Source: Akebia trifoliata (Eukaryota > Streptophyta > Magnoliopsida > Ranunculales > Lardizabalaceae). Taken from it: a stretch of DNA of 64,000 nucleotides. The DNA is taken from positions 9,472,967 to 9,536,966 of the forward strand of contig CM030706.1 of the NCBI GenBank assembly GCA_017979445.1. Direction: 5' to 3'. The notes below the pieces were generated by a model that searched no databases, was not told where the DNA came from, and worked only from the letters and a program-made list of their open reading frames with translations. Shown piece after piece: positions 1 to 10,879 of the stretch. How positions within the stretch are numbered: the stretch's first letter is position 1; the number at the start of each line of letters is the position of its first letter. The position numbers and the translations under genes were made by a program.

Positions 1-1
1 A

Positions 2-365
2 TTTCTGTCGGAACGTATATGATAATTATCTAACGGATGCAGAAAGGAAAAAACATGTACCCCATTATGTGAGAAAAGAAGATTGAGAGATGTTTGTCGA
101 CATCAACTTGACACTTGAGAGCCAAGCTCTGAGGGTGACTGGGAAGTGTGTTACACAAGGGAATAAAAACACTGATACCTCTGGTAGAAATGGACAAGTT
201 TGGGTTGCCGATGAATTGGTAAGTTCAATATCATGTTAGGAATCAAATATGTATACCTTGTCCATTTATGTATTTAGTTGTTTCATTTACAGAGTAAAGA
301 AGATCCTCATAAGAAGATTACTAGGACAGACATATATTGCCAGCCATGCCAAGAACCAACAGATG
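2..365 (+). pseudogene. CACTA/En-Spm TnpA-like (Transposase_24 type) fragment
   Basis: Two exon-like blocks, 2-218 and 293-365, are joined by a 74-base intron with GT (219-220) and AG (291-292) borders. Translated, block 1 contains NVYDNYLTDAERKKHVPHYV and later TSGRNGQV; block 2 contains HKKITRTDIY. The order 'N-Y-x-Y-x-T-D-x-E-R', then a 'T-x-G-R-N' motif, then 'R-T-D-I-Y' is what I know from the plant transposase (Ptta/En/Spm) family that accompanies CACTA elements. One in-frame stop (KED*EMF, near 87) breaks block 1, where the family usually has tryptophan. The start lies outside the window. This is a different copy from the TnpA-like gene at 18870-20575. The family call rests on short motifs. 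Confidence 0.5.
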
Positions 366-1730
366 GTGAGAACAATTTTATTTATTTATTCTTGTCATTG
401 AAAATGATGGATTTTTAGTGATTTAGTGTGAGGGTTTTAGTAAAAAAAATAAAGGGTAATTAGACACCAATGAATCATCCCCTGATATCACACTCACAAA
501 CCTTGCCAACTTGGGAAATAGGCAATTTCATGCTTCTGGTGCCTTGTCATACGCTATCTTTAAATGAATAAATTTATTTGTTGATGGAGTGTTATCACTT
601 TATAAGAAGGGTAAAGTTGTAGAAGAAAGATGGTGTTCTGTTAGAAATTTACTGTTTTGGTAGTTTTTTTTTAGTTATTGAAACAATGAATTTACTGTTT
701 TGTTAAAATATTTTCAAAACTGTGCATCAGGTAATTGAAGAGTCTCAGAGAAGGAAAATAAATGAAGAAAAATCCCAAAGTACTGCATACCACAGTTGGT
801 TATACCATTATAATCCTTCTCTATATGGCAAAATACTGACCAGCCCAACTTATTTATTGCAATTAGTAGGTCCAGTGGTTCTCCTTCATGCTGCTGCATT
901 TTCTCATATTGTTTGTTATGTTACAGAATCTTCATGTGGTCTTCTTCTTTAGTTGTTTACAGGTTTATTATCATGTGATTTGACTTTTTGTACTCATTCC
1001 TAGTTTCTACTTCAATATAATGATTCATGATAGTTTGATCATGGTAGACTCTTAAAATGTTATAGGTGTGAGAATTGTGGTTAGTTTATATTAAGTAGGG
1101 GTATTTCAGAATTGTGATTTTAATAACTTATGAGCATCATATAGCATATATATAACTAGTTGAAGTAATCTATGTATCAAAAAATAGACAGGGAACATTA
1201 TTGACAACTACTATGCATTATCTCTCCCCTCTTAGTTGTCTTTGTTCTTCTCTCTATCTTCTATTGTCCTGTTCTTTATTTGATGTTTATGCTATGAAAC
1301 CTTAGTTTCTTGGGATAAGGCTGCTAAATCCTTGAGATAGGGAGTTACTTTTTGAGACAAGGCTCTGATGACTATGATGATACTGTAATACCTATTTAGG
1401 TTTTTTTTTTTTTTAATTTTCTTATATTTGATAAATTGTGACCAACCCTTCTTTTCCTTGTTTGAATAGGGAGTGTTGTATTGGTAAAAAGACTTAACAC
1501 TGAAAAATCAGTAGAAATTTGCAATTTTTAAAAGCATATGCTAGATTTGTAGTGTCTCATATGTTGATCTGTGTCCTTTTTATTATTAAACCCTGAGCCA
1601 ACTTATGGGCTTATTACTCGATCAAGAGAAGGAAAACAGAATCGGGAGTTTCTTTTTGAATAATGCTGACCTCAATTGATCTCATTTCGTACAAGTCTAA
1701 TTGGTTTGGAAGAGTTTCTATCTGATCAAA
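366..1730. other. Non-coding stretch, no supported gene
   Basis: AT-rich. A 76-codon plus-strand frame at 722-952 starts with a charged stretch (IEESQRRKINEEKS) that could be a coiled-coil remnant of the TnpA-like gene just upstream, but nothing else supports it. T-rich runs occur near 1399-1415. Confidence 0.4.
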
Positions 1731-1859
1731 GATGAGTACAAATTGATTTTGCGGAATTTCGGGCTTACAAGGCACTTACTGACGGTAGCCTTGGCCGTTA
1801 CAGCATTGCTTGGAGTTCTAACTGCAATCTTTATATTCCAGTCGGCCTCTAAGGATTGA
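1731..1859 (+). pseudogene. Orphan C-terminal exon with a transmembrane segment
   Basis: A 42-codon frame opens at 1731 (DEYKLILRNFGLTRHLL) and ends with TGA at 1857-1859. Residues 16-36 are almost all hydrophobic, ending in IFIFQSASKD, so they would form one membrane span with a short polar tail. The preceding bases are pyrimidine-rich and end CAAAG, compatible with a splice acceptor. Base composition is less AT-rich than the flanks, which is why I think it is a real exon and not chance. I do not recognise the parent gene, and no upstream exon is visible. It could be another host-gene scrap in this transposon-rich region. Confidence 0.3.
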
Positions 1860-2558
1860 TCACTTACAAGCTTTGTGAAATAATGTCTGTGTTCAAATTA
1901 TTTTCTGTTTAGAGATGAAAACAACTCATGAGAATGTATTTGGTTGAGACTTTCAATTATATAGACGCAGGAAGGCATTCGGTTTTTATGAAGAGATGTC
2001 CATCGACATTTTTTTTTTTTAAACTAGTGACACATGATTGAGGTCTTGTGGTTTTACTACTTAAATCCCCTTATGTTTGATTCTAAGTGGCATTCTTAAT
2101 TTACTTATGTAACAATTGAAGAAAGCAAGACTTGAACCCTACATTTAATTCATAAAGATGTTTGGTTTTCAGTTTCTACAACAGTTGATGATCGATTCAG
2201 CCACTTTTGGACTTTTTTCATTTTGTGTGTTCATGCACTTTCCTTCTGTTTACTTTTAACGACTCCAATGTCCACTTCCATACAAAACCTGCTTTCTTCT
2301 TCTCCAAAAATCTTTTCTACTTCACCTCTCTTTCATGGATCTTTGAAGAAGAGACCCTTGAATTCATTTGAACTAACAACCAATCCGACAATGATTAAAG
2401 AACCACTAAGACGATGAAATTCTCTGACAAACATGGGTTATCAGAATTCAGAAATCTTCAAGACCTCTCTTCTACTCAAAAGAAGAAGATCAAGTAGTAC
2501 TAAATATCTTCCATACATTTTGCAATTTTATTTATTTTTCTCAAGACCAGTAATTCCA
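1860..2558. other. Non-coding stretch
   Basis: A 64-codon plus-strand frame at 2223-2417 is Ser/Thr/Pro/Leu-rich with no recognisable motif; I do not support it as a gene. The rest is AT-rich with a T tract near 2010. Confidence 0.4.
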
Positions 2559-2561
2559 CCA

Positions 2562-2991
2562 CTATGGACCACTACTACATGGTTGATCAAACAATCCACT
2601 TGATTCAAAACTGCACCAATTCTTAGATGAAGTTAAAACTCCATCTACAGGTTCAACCATGTTCATTAATTCAGATTCATCCTCATGTCTGAAATACTCA
2701 CTGTTTGAACTTGAAATCACTCTAAGGTTTGATCCATCTGATAACAAGTTTGGTTTCCGATGAAATTTGTCCATGTCATCTCCGTTCTCTGAATCACCCT
2801 TGTCAGTGCTGTTCTCTCTAGGATTTCCTATCTGATCATTTAGCTTCTTTAACTGTCAAAAACCACATAAAACAAATACAGTTTGGGTTTGTTAAACTGA
2901 AAAAAAGATTAGATTTTAATTTTAAGCGCTGAAACTTATAAGCTACCTGTATTACTAAGGATTGCTTTTCTTCTAGCTCAATAGAACTTAT
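2562..2991 (-). pseudogene. Truncated HD-Zip (class I-like) 3' fragment
   Basis: Read on the minus strand, an exon ending at 2947 encodes SIELEEKQSLVIQ and is followed by GTAGCT. An intron of about 94 bases ends in TTTTTGACAG, and the next exon (2852-2562) continues LKKLNDQIGNP, then an acidic, Ser/Asn-rich tail with ENGDDMDKF and, near the end, SFESSGLFDQPCSSGP. Leucine spacing across the exon junction fits the end of a leucine zipper. The acidic tail with a C-terminal 'FDQ-C' motif fits class I HD-Zip transcription factors as I know them. The homeodomain and most of the zipper are absent upstream (3000-3500 shows no WFQNRR-like coding), and the usual Trp-rich end is not seen. I read this as a gene fragment, not a working gene. 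Confidence 0.45.
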
Positions 2992-4814
2992 TATACTTAT
3001 TTTTGTTCATATCTCTGATGGGTATTTCTTGTTCTCTTTAAGATTCTGTTTGGTACTCACTAGATTAGGTCTTTGTGTTTTTTGTTGATTTTGTTTGAAT
3101 AGAACATGCCTTTTTACTACTTCAGTTACTTTCTACTCTGATTTGATTATTGGATTCTTGTTATTTTATTTTGAGATATTAGTTTTTGATTTCAACAATA
3201 CACCAGCTTTATGTATTAATTTTTTATTTTTGCTTTAATTTCTTAGACCTATGATTTTTGAAGAGACAGATTGTTAAAGTTGTTAGTACTTGAATCTATA
3301 TTTATGTTGTATTCTTCAAACTAGGTTTTAATATGGGAATGAATTCATTGGTATTTCTCAAATTCTCTTGAAGCAATTACTTTTGTTGGACAATGTTATA
3401 TTTCTTAATTATTATTTATTTTGCAGGAAGCCACCAGTAGAATAATTGTAATGACCCTTCTAGTAAACATAATGACCATAACCCTGTGGCTGTGGTATGT
3501 GTACTATTTGATCTGGATATTTTGTAATTATGATATGATGCCTTGAGTAGATATAGATATTAGTAAGTATGATATAATTTCGTTTGCAGGAATTGATATT
3601 ATACATTTTTTGTACAGGTTTGTAGTCTTGATAGTTGGGGTCATGTTTGAGGAATGAGTTTAGGTGTTTTCAAGACTATCGTGCATGCTTCAATTCCTTA
3701 CAAGCAAGCCTTAGCGTATGATACGACAATCCTTCATAATAGAGTGGACAAGTTGGTGGAAGAGGTGGGAAAGGTGAATGAGACTTTACAACAATCTAAT
3801 TTTTCTACTAAGACACCAATGCAGTCTTCCACCAATCTCGGCAATTCTTCATAGGTTCTAGCATTTTAACATTGGATCATAAATCTTTGTGTTTTGACAT
3901 AAATACTATAGTTTTTAAATGAAAATTAGACAATAGAAAATGACTTCTTCAAAATCTACTATTGCTAGGCTAGAATTTGTTAATGGGGAACTACAAATTG
4001 ACTTGACTAAGATTCTCTGACATCCTACAAAATGATTTTAAGCAATCTTATTTCAGACTTCATTACCACATATGTAGGTGATCTTTAAATTCTACAAAAT
4101 CATTATCCGCACAATCATATTGTGGTTGAAACCAAACCAATTGTCTAGCAAAAGTTGCACAATTCATATAGAATAGCTTTTGGCTTGACCCTGGCCTCCT
4201 AGTTACAGTGTGGACAAATCATGTCTAAAGTTGATACATAGCAATACCAATTAGCCAGTGATTTGCCTTCATTATTTGAGCTGGTTTAGTAGTCATCTTT
4301 TCTTGCTAAGGTGGGACAACTCTTTTAGATGTAAGTTAAAACTATCTAAAGGTGTAAATTATACCCCTGAAGGATTTTCCCTTCAAGTTGCCCAACTTAC
4401 TGCATTATAAGAATCATTTTCAAGGAATTTAGGACCACAAGAAGTTTAAGCTAAAAAGTTCAAGTTACATGTTGTTCGTATAGGAATTGCAAGGCCAACC
4501 TTAACCATACTAAAGTCAACCCAGATATTGGTTCTTCGCCGGTGGGCCACCTCAGCCAGCTGTGCTTTATTAAAAAAAAAAATTTCTTAAGAACACTGTA
4601 TACAAGGAAACACTTGGCTTTCCTAGAACAGGAACATTAGATTGGCAGTATGATACAGACCAATGAGGATTTCTTATTTATCCTGGCTACGTCATACCTA
4701 AAAAACTTCATTTTGGAAAGTAGCTTTTTTTATTTTTTACTTTTATAAATTATTTATGTGTTGTGAGTGTGCATGTCCGGATGGCTTATATGTGAAATTG
4801 TTGTGGGATTTGTA
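2992..4814. other. Non-coding stretch, one unassigned small ORF
   Basis: A 66-codon plus-strand frame at 3654-3854 contains the heptad-like segment LHNRVDKLVEEVGKVNETL. It may be a coiled-coil tail of a decayed transposon protein, but no family motif is present. Nothing else in this stretch looks coding. Confidence 0.35.
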
Positions 4815-4935
4815 AGTGAAACCCTTTCCTTATTAACATATTAAGATCTTAACCTCATCGAGGCTCGTTTTGCTAAAATGGATTACCACATCAGAAATCC
4901 AACCCGACAACCCTCTATGTTTTATGAATATTTTG
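4815..4935 (+). repeat. Dispersed repeat, member 1 (pairs with 8398-8520)
   Basis: Shares an ordered series of words with 8398-8520: TTTCCTTATTAAC, then a TTAA-rich segment, then AAATGGATtACCACATC. The second member sits inside paralogous segment C. Family unknown; divergence is high. Confidence 0.45.
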
Positions 4936-5204
4936 TTTTCAAAATCCTTATCAAAGTGGAAGTTCAGGCTGATCTATAGTGATCATGTTTCACTTTATAT
5001 GTATATATCATGCCCCTGTTCGATTTGGCTTGTTAGTATATTTTAGATGTATATATCATGTGTAGATAAATGTACTATTTTATAACAAAAGATGACTAAA
5101 TCATATTATAAATAATAACTTTACATTCATCTCTAACTATTTTTCAATGAGGATAGATGTTTGACTCTTATTTTGATGAAAAATAATATCAAACGGATCA
5201 AATC

Positions 5205-5690
5205 ATCAATGTTTTAAAAACTGGATTGGACTGATAGGTCGGATGGATTGGGTTGGACCAAACTAGGTAACTTCTATGGGGTGAGTTGACCGAAAAAAAA
5301 CCCAATTGGCCTGTTAGGTTTTAGTGGTTCAACCAGTGACCCCAATCTTAAAATCTTGTAATCTACATCAGGTGGCATTGGTTTATGCTTTCGAATTTGA
5401 AGTTACCTAATTTTGAGAAGAAACTAAAATTACTTAAGCTTTCACACCTAAATTAGTTTGGATTGACTTGTCCTTGGGCTTGATTGAGAGAGAAAGGAAG
5501 CCTGATTGAAATTCCTTCAAGTATATAAGGATGTCTTTGCCTGGTCCTATGAGGATATTCCAAGATGTGGACAGAGATTTGTTTCGCGTCTGATCGGTTT
5601 GACCACTGGTCAAATCACTTTGGACTAATTTTTTTTCTTTTAATAGTAATTTAAAATCCTGAGCCTAGTCTGAAAATTTTGAAACTGACT
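5205..5690. repeat. Degenerate element with GGTC/GACC-rich interior
   Basis: Begins near TTTTAAAAACTGGATTGGAC and ends near AAAATTTTGAAACTGAC, which are roughly inverted. Inside are many short Gly/Pro-type words such as GGTCGGATGG and GACCACTGGTC. This resembles non-autonomous plant DNA elements with 'ACTGGxTxGGAC' ends, but arm identity is poor and no target duplication is clear. Confidence 0.25.
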
Positions 5691-5701
5691 CATGGTCTGT
5701 T

Positions 5702-6240
5702 TGTTTTTGTGGGGGAAATTCTTGAGCACGGACACGTGGCTCAAATAAGGGCCAGAACTAATGATTTTAAGGTCGGACGAACCGCGACTTCTGCTCGGTT
5801 TATTAACCTCGACGGATGCACGGATTCGAAGCTCGGAACTAAGCCATCAGCCGATGAAGGGGTCCGGGCTACTGCAGTATAGGTCGGTAGGACAGATCTG
5901 ACAGATGTGCCAACTATAGGCAGTCAGTCCTGACAACCCACGTCATGTCAGATCAACTCTGATTTTCTCAGAAGTGATAGGGCAGTTGCAACAACTCCTG
6001 CAGCTGACATGTCAGGGAGTGAGCTAACTACCCTAGGACACCTCAGAGGGTGGCACAGAAAACGATCAAGTTTAACGCTTATATAAGGAAGAAAACTACG
6101 AGTAAAAGAGGTTCGAATTCTTCTTCTCTGAAAGAACTACACTGATCGATTTGTCTAACTTGATCGTCGGAGTGGGCTGATTTGCAGGTCCGTCCGAACT
6201 GAGAGAGAAGGAAAGTGTAGAGCAATTTCGTGCCTCTACA
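5702..6240 (+). mobile_element. LTR-like block (probable Ty3/Gypsy-type LTR remnant)
   Basis: Starts TGTTTTTGTGGGGGAAA and ends GTGCCTCTACA, so it has TG...CA ends. It is clearly more GC-rich than its flanks. A TATA-like CTTATATAAGG lies at 6078-6088, followed by a transcribed-looking segment with CTTGATCGTCGGAGTG (about 6159-6174); a similar 'CTTGA-CGTCGGAG' word is common in plant Gypsy LTRs. The next bases (GGAACGACGCCAATC) resemble the leader that follows such LTRs. No partner LTR, gag or pol is visible, so this is a solo or truncated LTR. The 67-codon frame inside (5679-5882) is not a gene. Confidence 0.45.
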
Positions 6241-6330
6241 GTTTTCATCATGGAACGACGCCAATCATGCTGATTGTGGTTGTGTTCAGCTTGTTTGGTG
6301 CATTCCACTTGATGCTCGGTTAGTTAATTG

Positions 6331-8342
6331 GTAAAATAGGGTTGCGCGCGTTGTTAATGTGTACCCTTAGGAACGTGTTAAAGTACAATAAAACACTTTT
6401 TGAAAATTGAATTTTATATTGAAAATGCCCTTAACAATATTACTTTTTACTGAATTATCCTAAGATTCTAATTTCCAAAGTGTATTAATTGCACATGTTT
6501 ACAAAAGGACTGCCTACGTTGGACACTGGGTCCAACACAGAGTTGACTTGACAATGCACAAATAATCATAGATTTATTTTCTCAAAATACAAGTTAAAAA
6601 ATCAACTATTCTCTATGCACTGCCCGATCAACTTAGTTTTGGAACAGTGCATCGCAGGCAGTAAACCATTTTTCCTACAAAATCCTTATCTTAAAACCAA
6701 GATTTTACAAGTGTTTCCGTGTTTCTTCTCAACATTAATTTAGAAAACCACTTACTAATTTAGTAAGATTGCAAATCTTACTAATGGTAATCCAATACCA
6801 AACATGCAAAATTTCATATTCAAAAATAAAAAAAATAAATTAAAATCTATTTTGACATACAACATGTTGAAAATGGAGGACTACCAAAACTCCCAAAAAA
6901 ATTTAAAATTCAATGATCAAAATTCATTTGCTCTTTGATTTTTTATAGAAGTCCTTAAAATTTTGTCTTTTATATCCATGTGGCATTAGATCATGTTTTT
7001 AGGTATCACAATGTGAGTTAGTCAAGCTAATTTGATTAATTTCTTTATCTTAACTAAATATTTCATTTGTAAACAAAGCACTCCATCACAACCAACCTCA
7101 ATAAATCCTAACAGATGGTTCTCACGCAGGGAGAGTTGGTGAAATAATTTGAAAACCCAATAAAAAATAAGAACAATGGATACTCTTCCATCTACGAGGT
7201 GTTAATGTGATTAATTTGATTACAATTTTCTTAATTCCATTAAAAAGAAATATTGAAATGGAAAAAATGATTCAAACTGACATAATTAAGTTGTTTCAAT
7301 CGACTTTATTCATTTATTTTCTTTGTTTCTCATATTTTTATACTAAATCTTGTTTTTAGTTTACTTTTTAATAATCTCATGAATGGTATGAAAAATTATC
7401 TACCATAATTTTTAAAGAAATTTTATTTTTAAATTCATTCAGCAAACATTGGACAACAAATTGCCAAACAATAAATTCAATTCAGCGACAACAACAACCT
7501 TCTCTTAACTTTCAACAATGACAACTTTACGCACGTTGTTTCCAAACAAATTGTAGAGGTGATTTTTGTGATCTACACTTAAATTTTGTTGCAATTTCAT
7601 TAAAACTAACTTTAGCATCGGAAGCTCTGTAGAACAGGAAGCAGAGATGATCTCAAGGAGTTGCAGGTCATCCAATTAAGGAAAGGAAGATCTTGAGGAA
7701 ATCACAAAAATCACCTCCACACAAACCATCAGACGTATGAAGTTAGGTTAGATGAGAGTATCATTAGTCCAAGGTATAACCTATCTCTTTAGGGTTGAAT
7801 TAGGAATCAACCAAGATAACTTGAATTGCGATTGACAGACCTACTTGTGACACCCACATATCAAAGGATCCTATTATTAAGGGTTCCACTCTTGACATAG
7901 GAGATTACCTTACTTGGACACAGCCACCGGTTACATGAATCTATCATACCACCATCATGAATCATAGGGCTATCAATGTATATTTATCAGATTCAATGCA
8001 TGAATATCTATATCTAGGATTTTTTTCCCCGATATTCGATTTCTAATTAATTTCGATAGTATCTGATTTAGATCTGACATATGTTATATCTAATAAATTT
8101 GAGGATATCTCAATCCAAATACATATCCAATAAGGATTCGAATATAAGTTTTTATCCAAATTCAAATTCGGCAGCCAAAATTTTTGAATAATATTTAATC
8201 ATTCAAATATACTTTCGAATTGGATTCCGATATTCCACCATCCATTCACAGAAATAATGAGTTGTATTGCCTTACATGAGCTAGTACTAGGATCATTGTA
8301 TAAGAGATAATGGTGCAATCGTCACTCCACTAATCTGAAGAT
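6331..8342. other. Non-coding AT-rich stretch
   Basis: No coding frame or recognised repeat boundary. The part near 8016-8240 is rich in GATATTCGA, ATCCAA and AATTCGAA words, a low-complexity pattern typical of decayed plant repeats. Confidence 0.4.
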
Positions 8343-8397
8343 ATCCTTAGTAACCTGGGATAAAATTTTCCACGTGTTGACCATTTGACCTTTTTTT

Positions 8398-8520
8398 TTT
8401 TGCAAAGAGAAACATTTTCCTTATTAACGTAGTAAGATTTTAAGTCTTACTAAAGATCATTTTTACTCAAATGGATAACCACATCTGCTATCGAACATCA
8501 CAGGCCTCTAAGTTTCTTTG
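8398..8520 (+). repeat. Dispersed repeat, member 2
   Basis: Partner of 4815-4935 (see there). Copies A and B lack it at the matching point, so it inserted into segment C or was lost elsewhere. Confidence 0.4.
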
Positions 8521-9154
8521 AAAAAGCTTAGAGAAAAAAAAATTCACCACATAACTCTTAAACTTAAAATTGAAATCCAACAGTGAGAACTAACTTGCAC
8601 AATGGAAATAGAGAGAATCCAACCGCCCATATTAGGGCACTTTCTTTAAAACTAATCTATGCCATTGCTTTCGTTTTCAAGTGGCTATAAAGTGAAAGGG
8701 CGCTCAACTTGATGAACTCTATTAGGGTTTCTGATTCAAGGTGTGAGGAATTCTTAATAGAGAAGATGGTTGGTAATGAAGGAAGTATGTTCATGTATGA
8801 GTCTTTTTTTGTTCTAGATGATGGTTTTCCCTTTCAGTTCGGGATGGGTGGTTTGGGAAAAAATCGCGTAGGGGCGGAGTGGGCAAAACCACCTAAAAAA
8901 ATATGTAAGTTATTATTCTTGACACTGAAATTATCTGTTTTTATTTTTTTTATTTTTTTTAACATTTTAAGAAACACCTGAATTTTATTAATAATCGTTA
9001 ATTTCTTTGTCTCTTCATTTTAATCAGAACTTTTTAATTTGATTTTTTAGTGTTACAATTAATTTCTTTTTTCTCTGTACTAGTTTATCATGTCTATAAT
9101 CTCATGAATAGATAAAAATGAAAATGTGAGTAAATGTTGAAGTTATATATATAC

Positions 9155-9642
9155 TACCGGAAAACAGGATAATCCAATCTTTCCTACCGAGTTATAAGCA
9201 GGAAGTTGAGTATACCCCTTTCGGGGCTTCCCTCAATGTAGCTGCTTGAGCTAGTTCTGTCTTTTAGGCGAGTTCTGTCTTTTAGCTATAAGCAGGAGTT
9301 CGAGTTGAGCCCTTTGAGTCTTGTCCGAGTTGGTTGCTTTAGCTCTTCAAGTAAGAGGAAGAAAGAGATCAGTTAGGTGTATGCTCGTAGGAGAGTCCGA
9401 ATGCCCCCCCCCCCTCGACGGGTTAGGGGGGTAACGGTCCATACGAGCTACTGAGCTCTGAATTAGGAGTGTATTCAGCTATGAGCTGTATCTCGAGTTC
9501 GTAGTCTAGCTTGTAGCTACGAGTTGAGCTCTAATCATTTAGGTGTTTCGGAACATCACTTCTCAATATGCCAAGACTCGTAGAGTCCGGCTAATAAAGT
9601 AACATCATAAGATAAGCGCTTTAAAGAGCCCTGCTTACGGTA
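9155..9642. mobile_element. Non-autonomous inverted-repeat element (MITE-like), GC-richer
   Basis: Left end TACCGGAAAACAGG; right end read in reverse TACCGTAAGCAGGG (11 of 14 match). The interior is clearly less AT-rich than the flanks and has repeated words: TATAAGCAGGA twice, AGTTCTGTCTTTTAG twice, and several GAGCT/CGAGTT words. A run of ten C occurs at about 9404-9413. Copies A and B have no counterpart at this point of the shared segment, which supports an insertion. Flanks are TA-rich, so the target duplication cannot be fixed; the superfamily is unknown. Confidence 0.45.
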
Positions 9643-10165
9643 TGTATATTTAAAAAAATAAGTAAAGATTAAGTTATATTATTTGTGGATTCTTGCACTT
9701 ACATCCTGAAAAGTAGTTTCCAATCCCAAATTTCACTTTATATGTTCTATCACATCTCATTAAAGGTTTAAGAAATTACTCAATGTTCTGATTTATGAGG
9801 AAGAAAGTAGAAGTAAGTAAAAAATTTATTTGATAATTGTACAATCCACATTTTAACTTTCAAAACTATTTCTCAAGGTATTCATTTGGCTTTTGAGGAT
9901 TATGAAATTGGATAAATTAATTTATTCTTCCATCAAAACACTCACTATTTAACGCAAATGCCCAACCAACAACTATTGAAATAATTTGGCCATAATTTTG
10001 TGGTGGAGCTAACATCTAAATCAATTCTCAGTATTGTTTAATGTAGTTCACCAATTGTTGTCTAATCATAACTACAAGTTTAAAGTGTAGTTAACATAAT
10101 GCACCTATCCTGTGTGATAGGGTGAGTTAGTTTTCTCACTCCTTTGTACAAGTTGTGAAGTTTTC

Positions 10166-10853
10166 TAGCATATATATGGGTTGGGTTCAGTTGACACTCT
10201 CTCAAACATAGATCCACACAAATCAAATGAACCGTCGGATGGTTTAAGATCGACGACACAAATCTATTTTATTTATTGCAATAAAACACATGCACCTTAC
10301 TCACTTAAAACTTTTGCTTTATTAAAATCAGATCTGGGAAATTGCAATTACCTCCTTGTGAGAAAAACAAAATCCCAAATCCAATTTATAGTCTTCTTCA
10401 TAGAAATCCTAACCCCCCTCTTGCGATTTATGTCATTTCACCCACCTTTCTTTATCCCACTCGACTTGATTTACAAGGTTTAGGCAACGATGACGAATGT
10501 GGCAATATCTATCTTCATCGTCTTCTTCCCCTACCCATTACATTCAGGTGTGACCAGCTTATGGGGGTATGCATCCATATTGCTTTCATTTCTGCGACAA
10601 ACTTTTAGAAGCTTTTACATTTATCTTATGACCATAAATTGCTCACTCCATTATATGAACCAACATCAATCTTGATTTGGATTGCTCAAAGCTCGATCTC
10701 CACTCTCATTTATCCTCTCTCTTGAATCCCCATCATGTTCGTTAGTGTTGGTTAGGGTTTGGTATTTTATTTTGTTTATTAGTATATTTTTTATGGTAAT
10801 TTGTTTTGTTAGTCTTTAGGGTTTGGTATTCTATTTTAACCCAATTCTAACAT
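10166..10853. other. Stretch between segment C and the CACTA element
   Basis: Frames at 10181-10483, 10342-10608 and 10490-10675 overlap in different phases and show no family motif; I treat them as chance. Confidence 0.4.
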
Positions 10854-10868
10854 CACTACAAAAACGAC
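10854..10868 (+). repeat. Left terminal inverted repeat of CACTA
   Basis: CACTACAAAAACGAC; the first 11 bases pair with the right end at 29758-29768. Preceded by CAT. Confidence 0.6.
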
Positions 10869-10879
10869 TTCTTTTTACG

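Larger units (their letters stand above)
8343..10165 (+). repeat. Paralogous segment C (related to 36320-37060 and 52790-54000)
   Basis: Ordered similarity to copies A and B: GGATAAAATTTTCCACGTGT here versus GGTAAAATATCCCACGTGT there; TATTAGGGCACT; TCGGGATGGGTGGTTTGGGA (8839-8858); CATTTTAACTTTC; and TTAATGTAGTTCACCAATT with TTAACATAATGCACC (10038-10106), which matches copy B at 53808-53872. The ATG frame at 8709-8981 (90 codons) spans the shared 'GMGGLGK' block but runs into a phenylalanine-rich AT tail and matches no family I know. Compared with A and B, C carries two private blocks: the dispersed repeat at 8398-8520 and the element at 9155-9642. Confidence 0.6.

Noticed and set aside
1543..1556. 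TTGTAGTGTCTC as a CACTA right end
   Set aside because: No subterminal repeats, no partner left end with a matching 3-bp flank.
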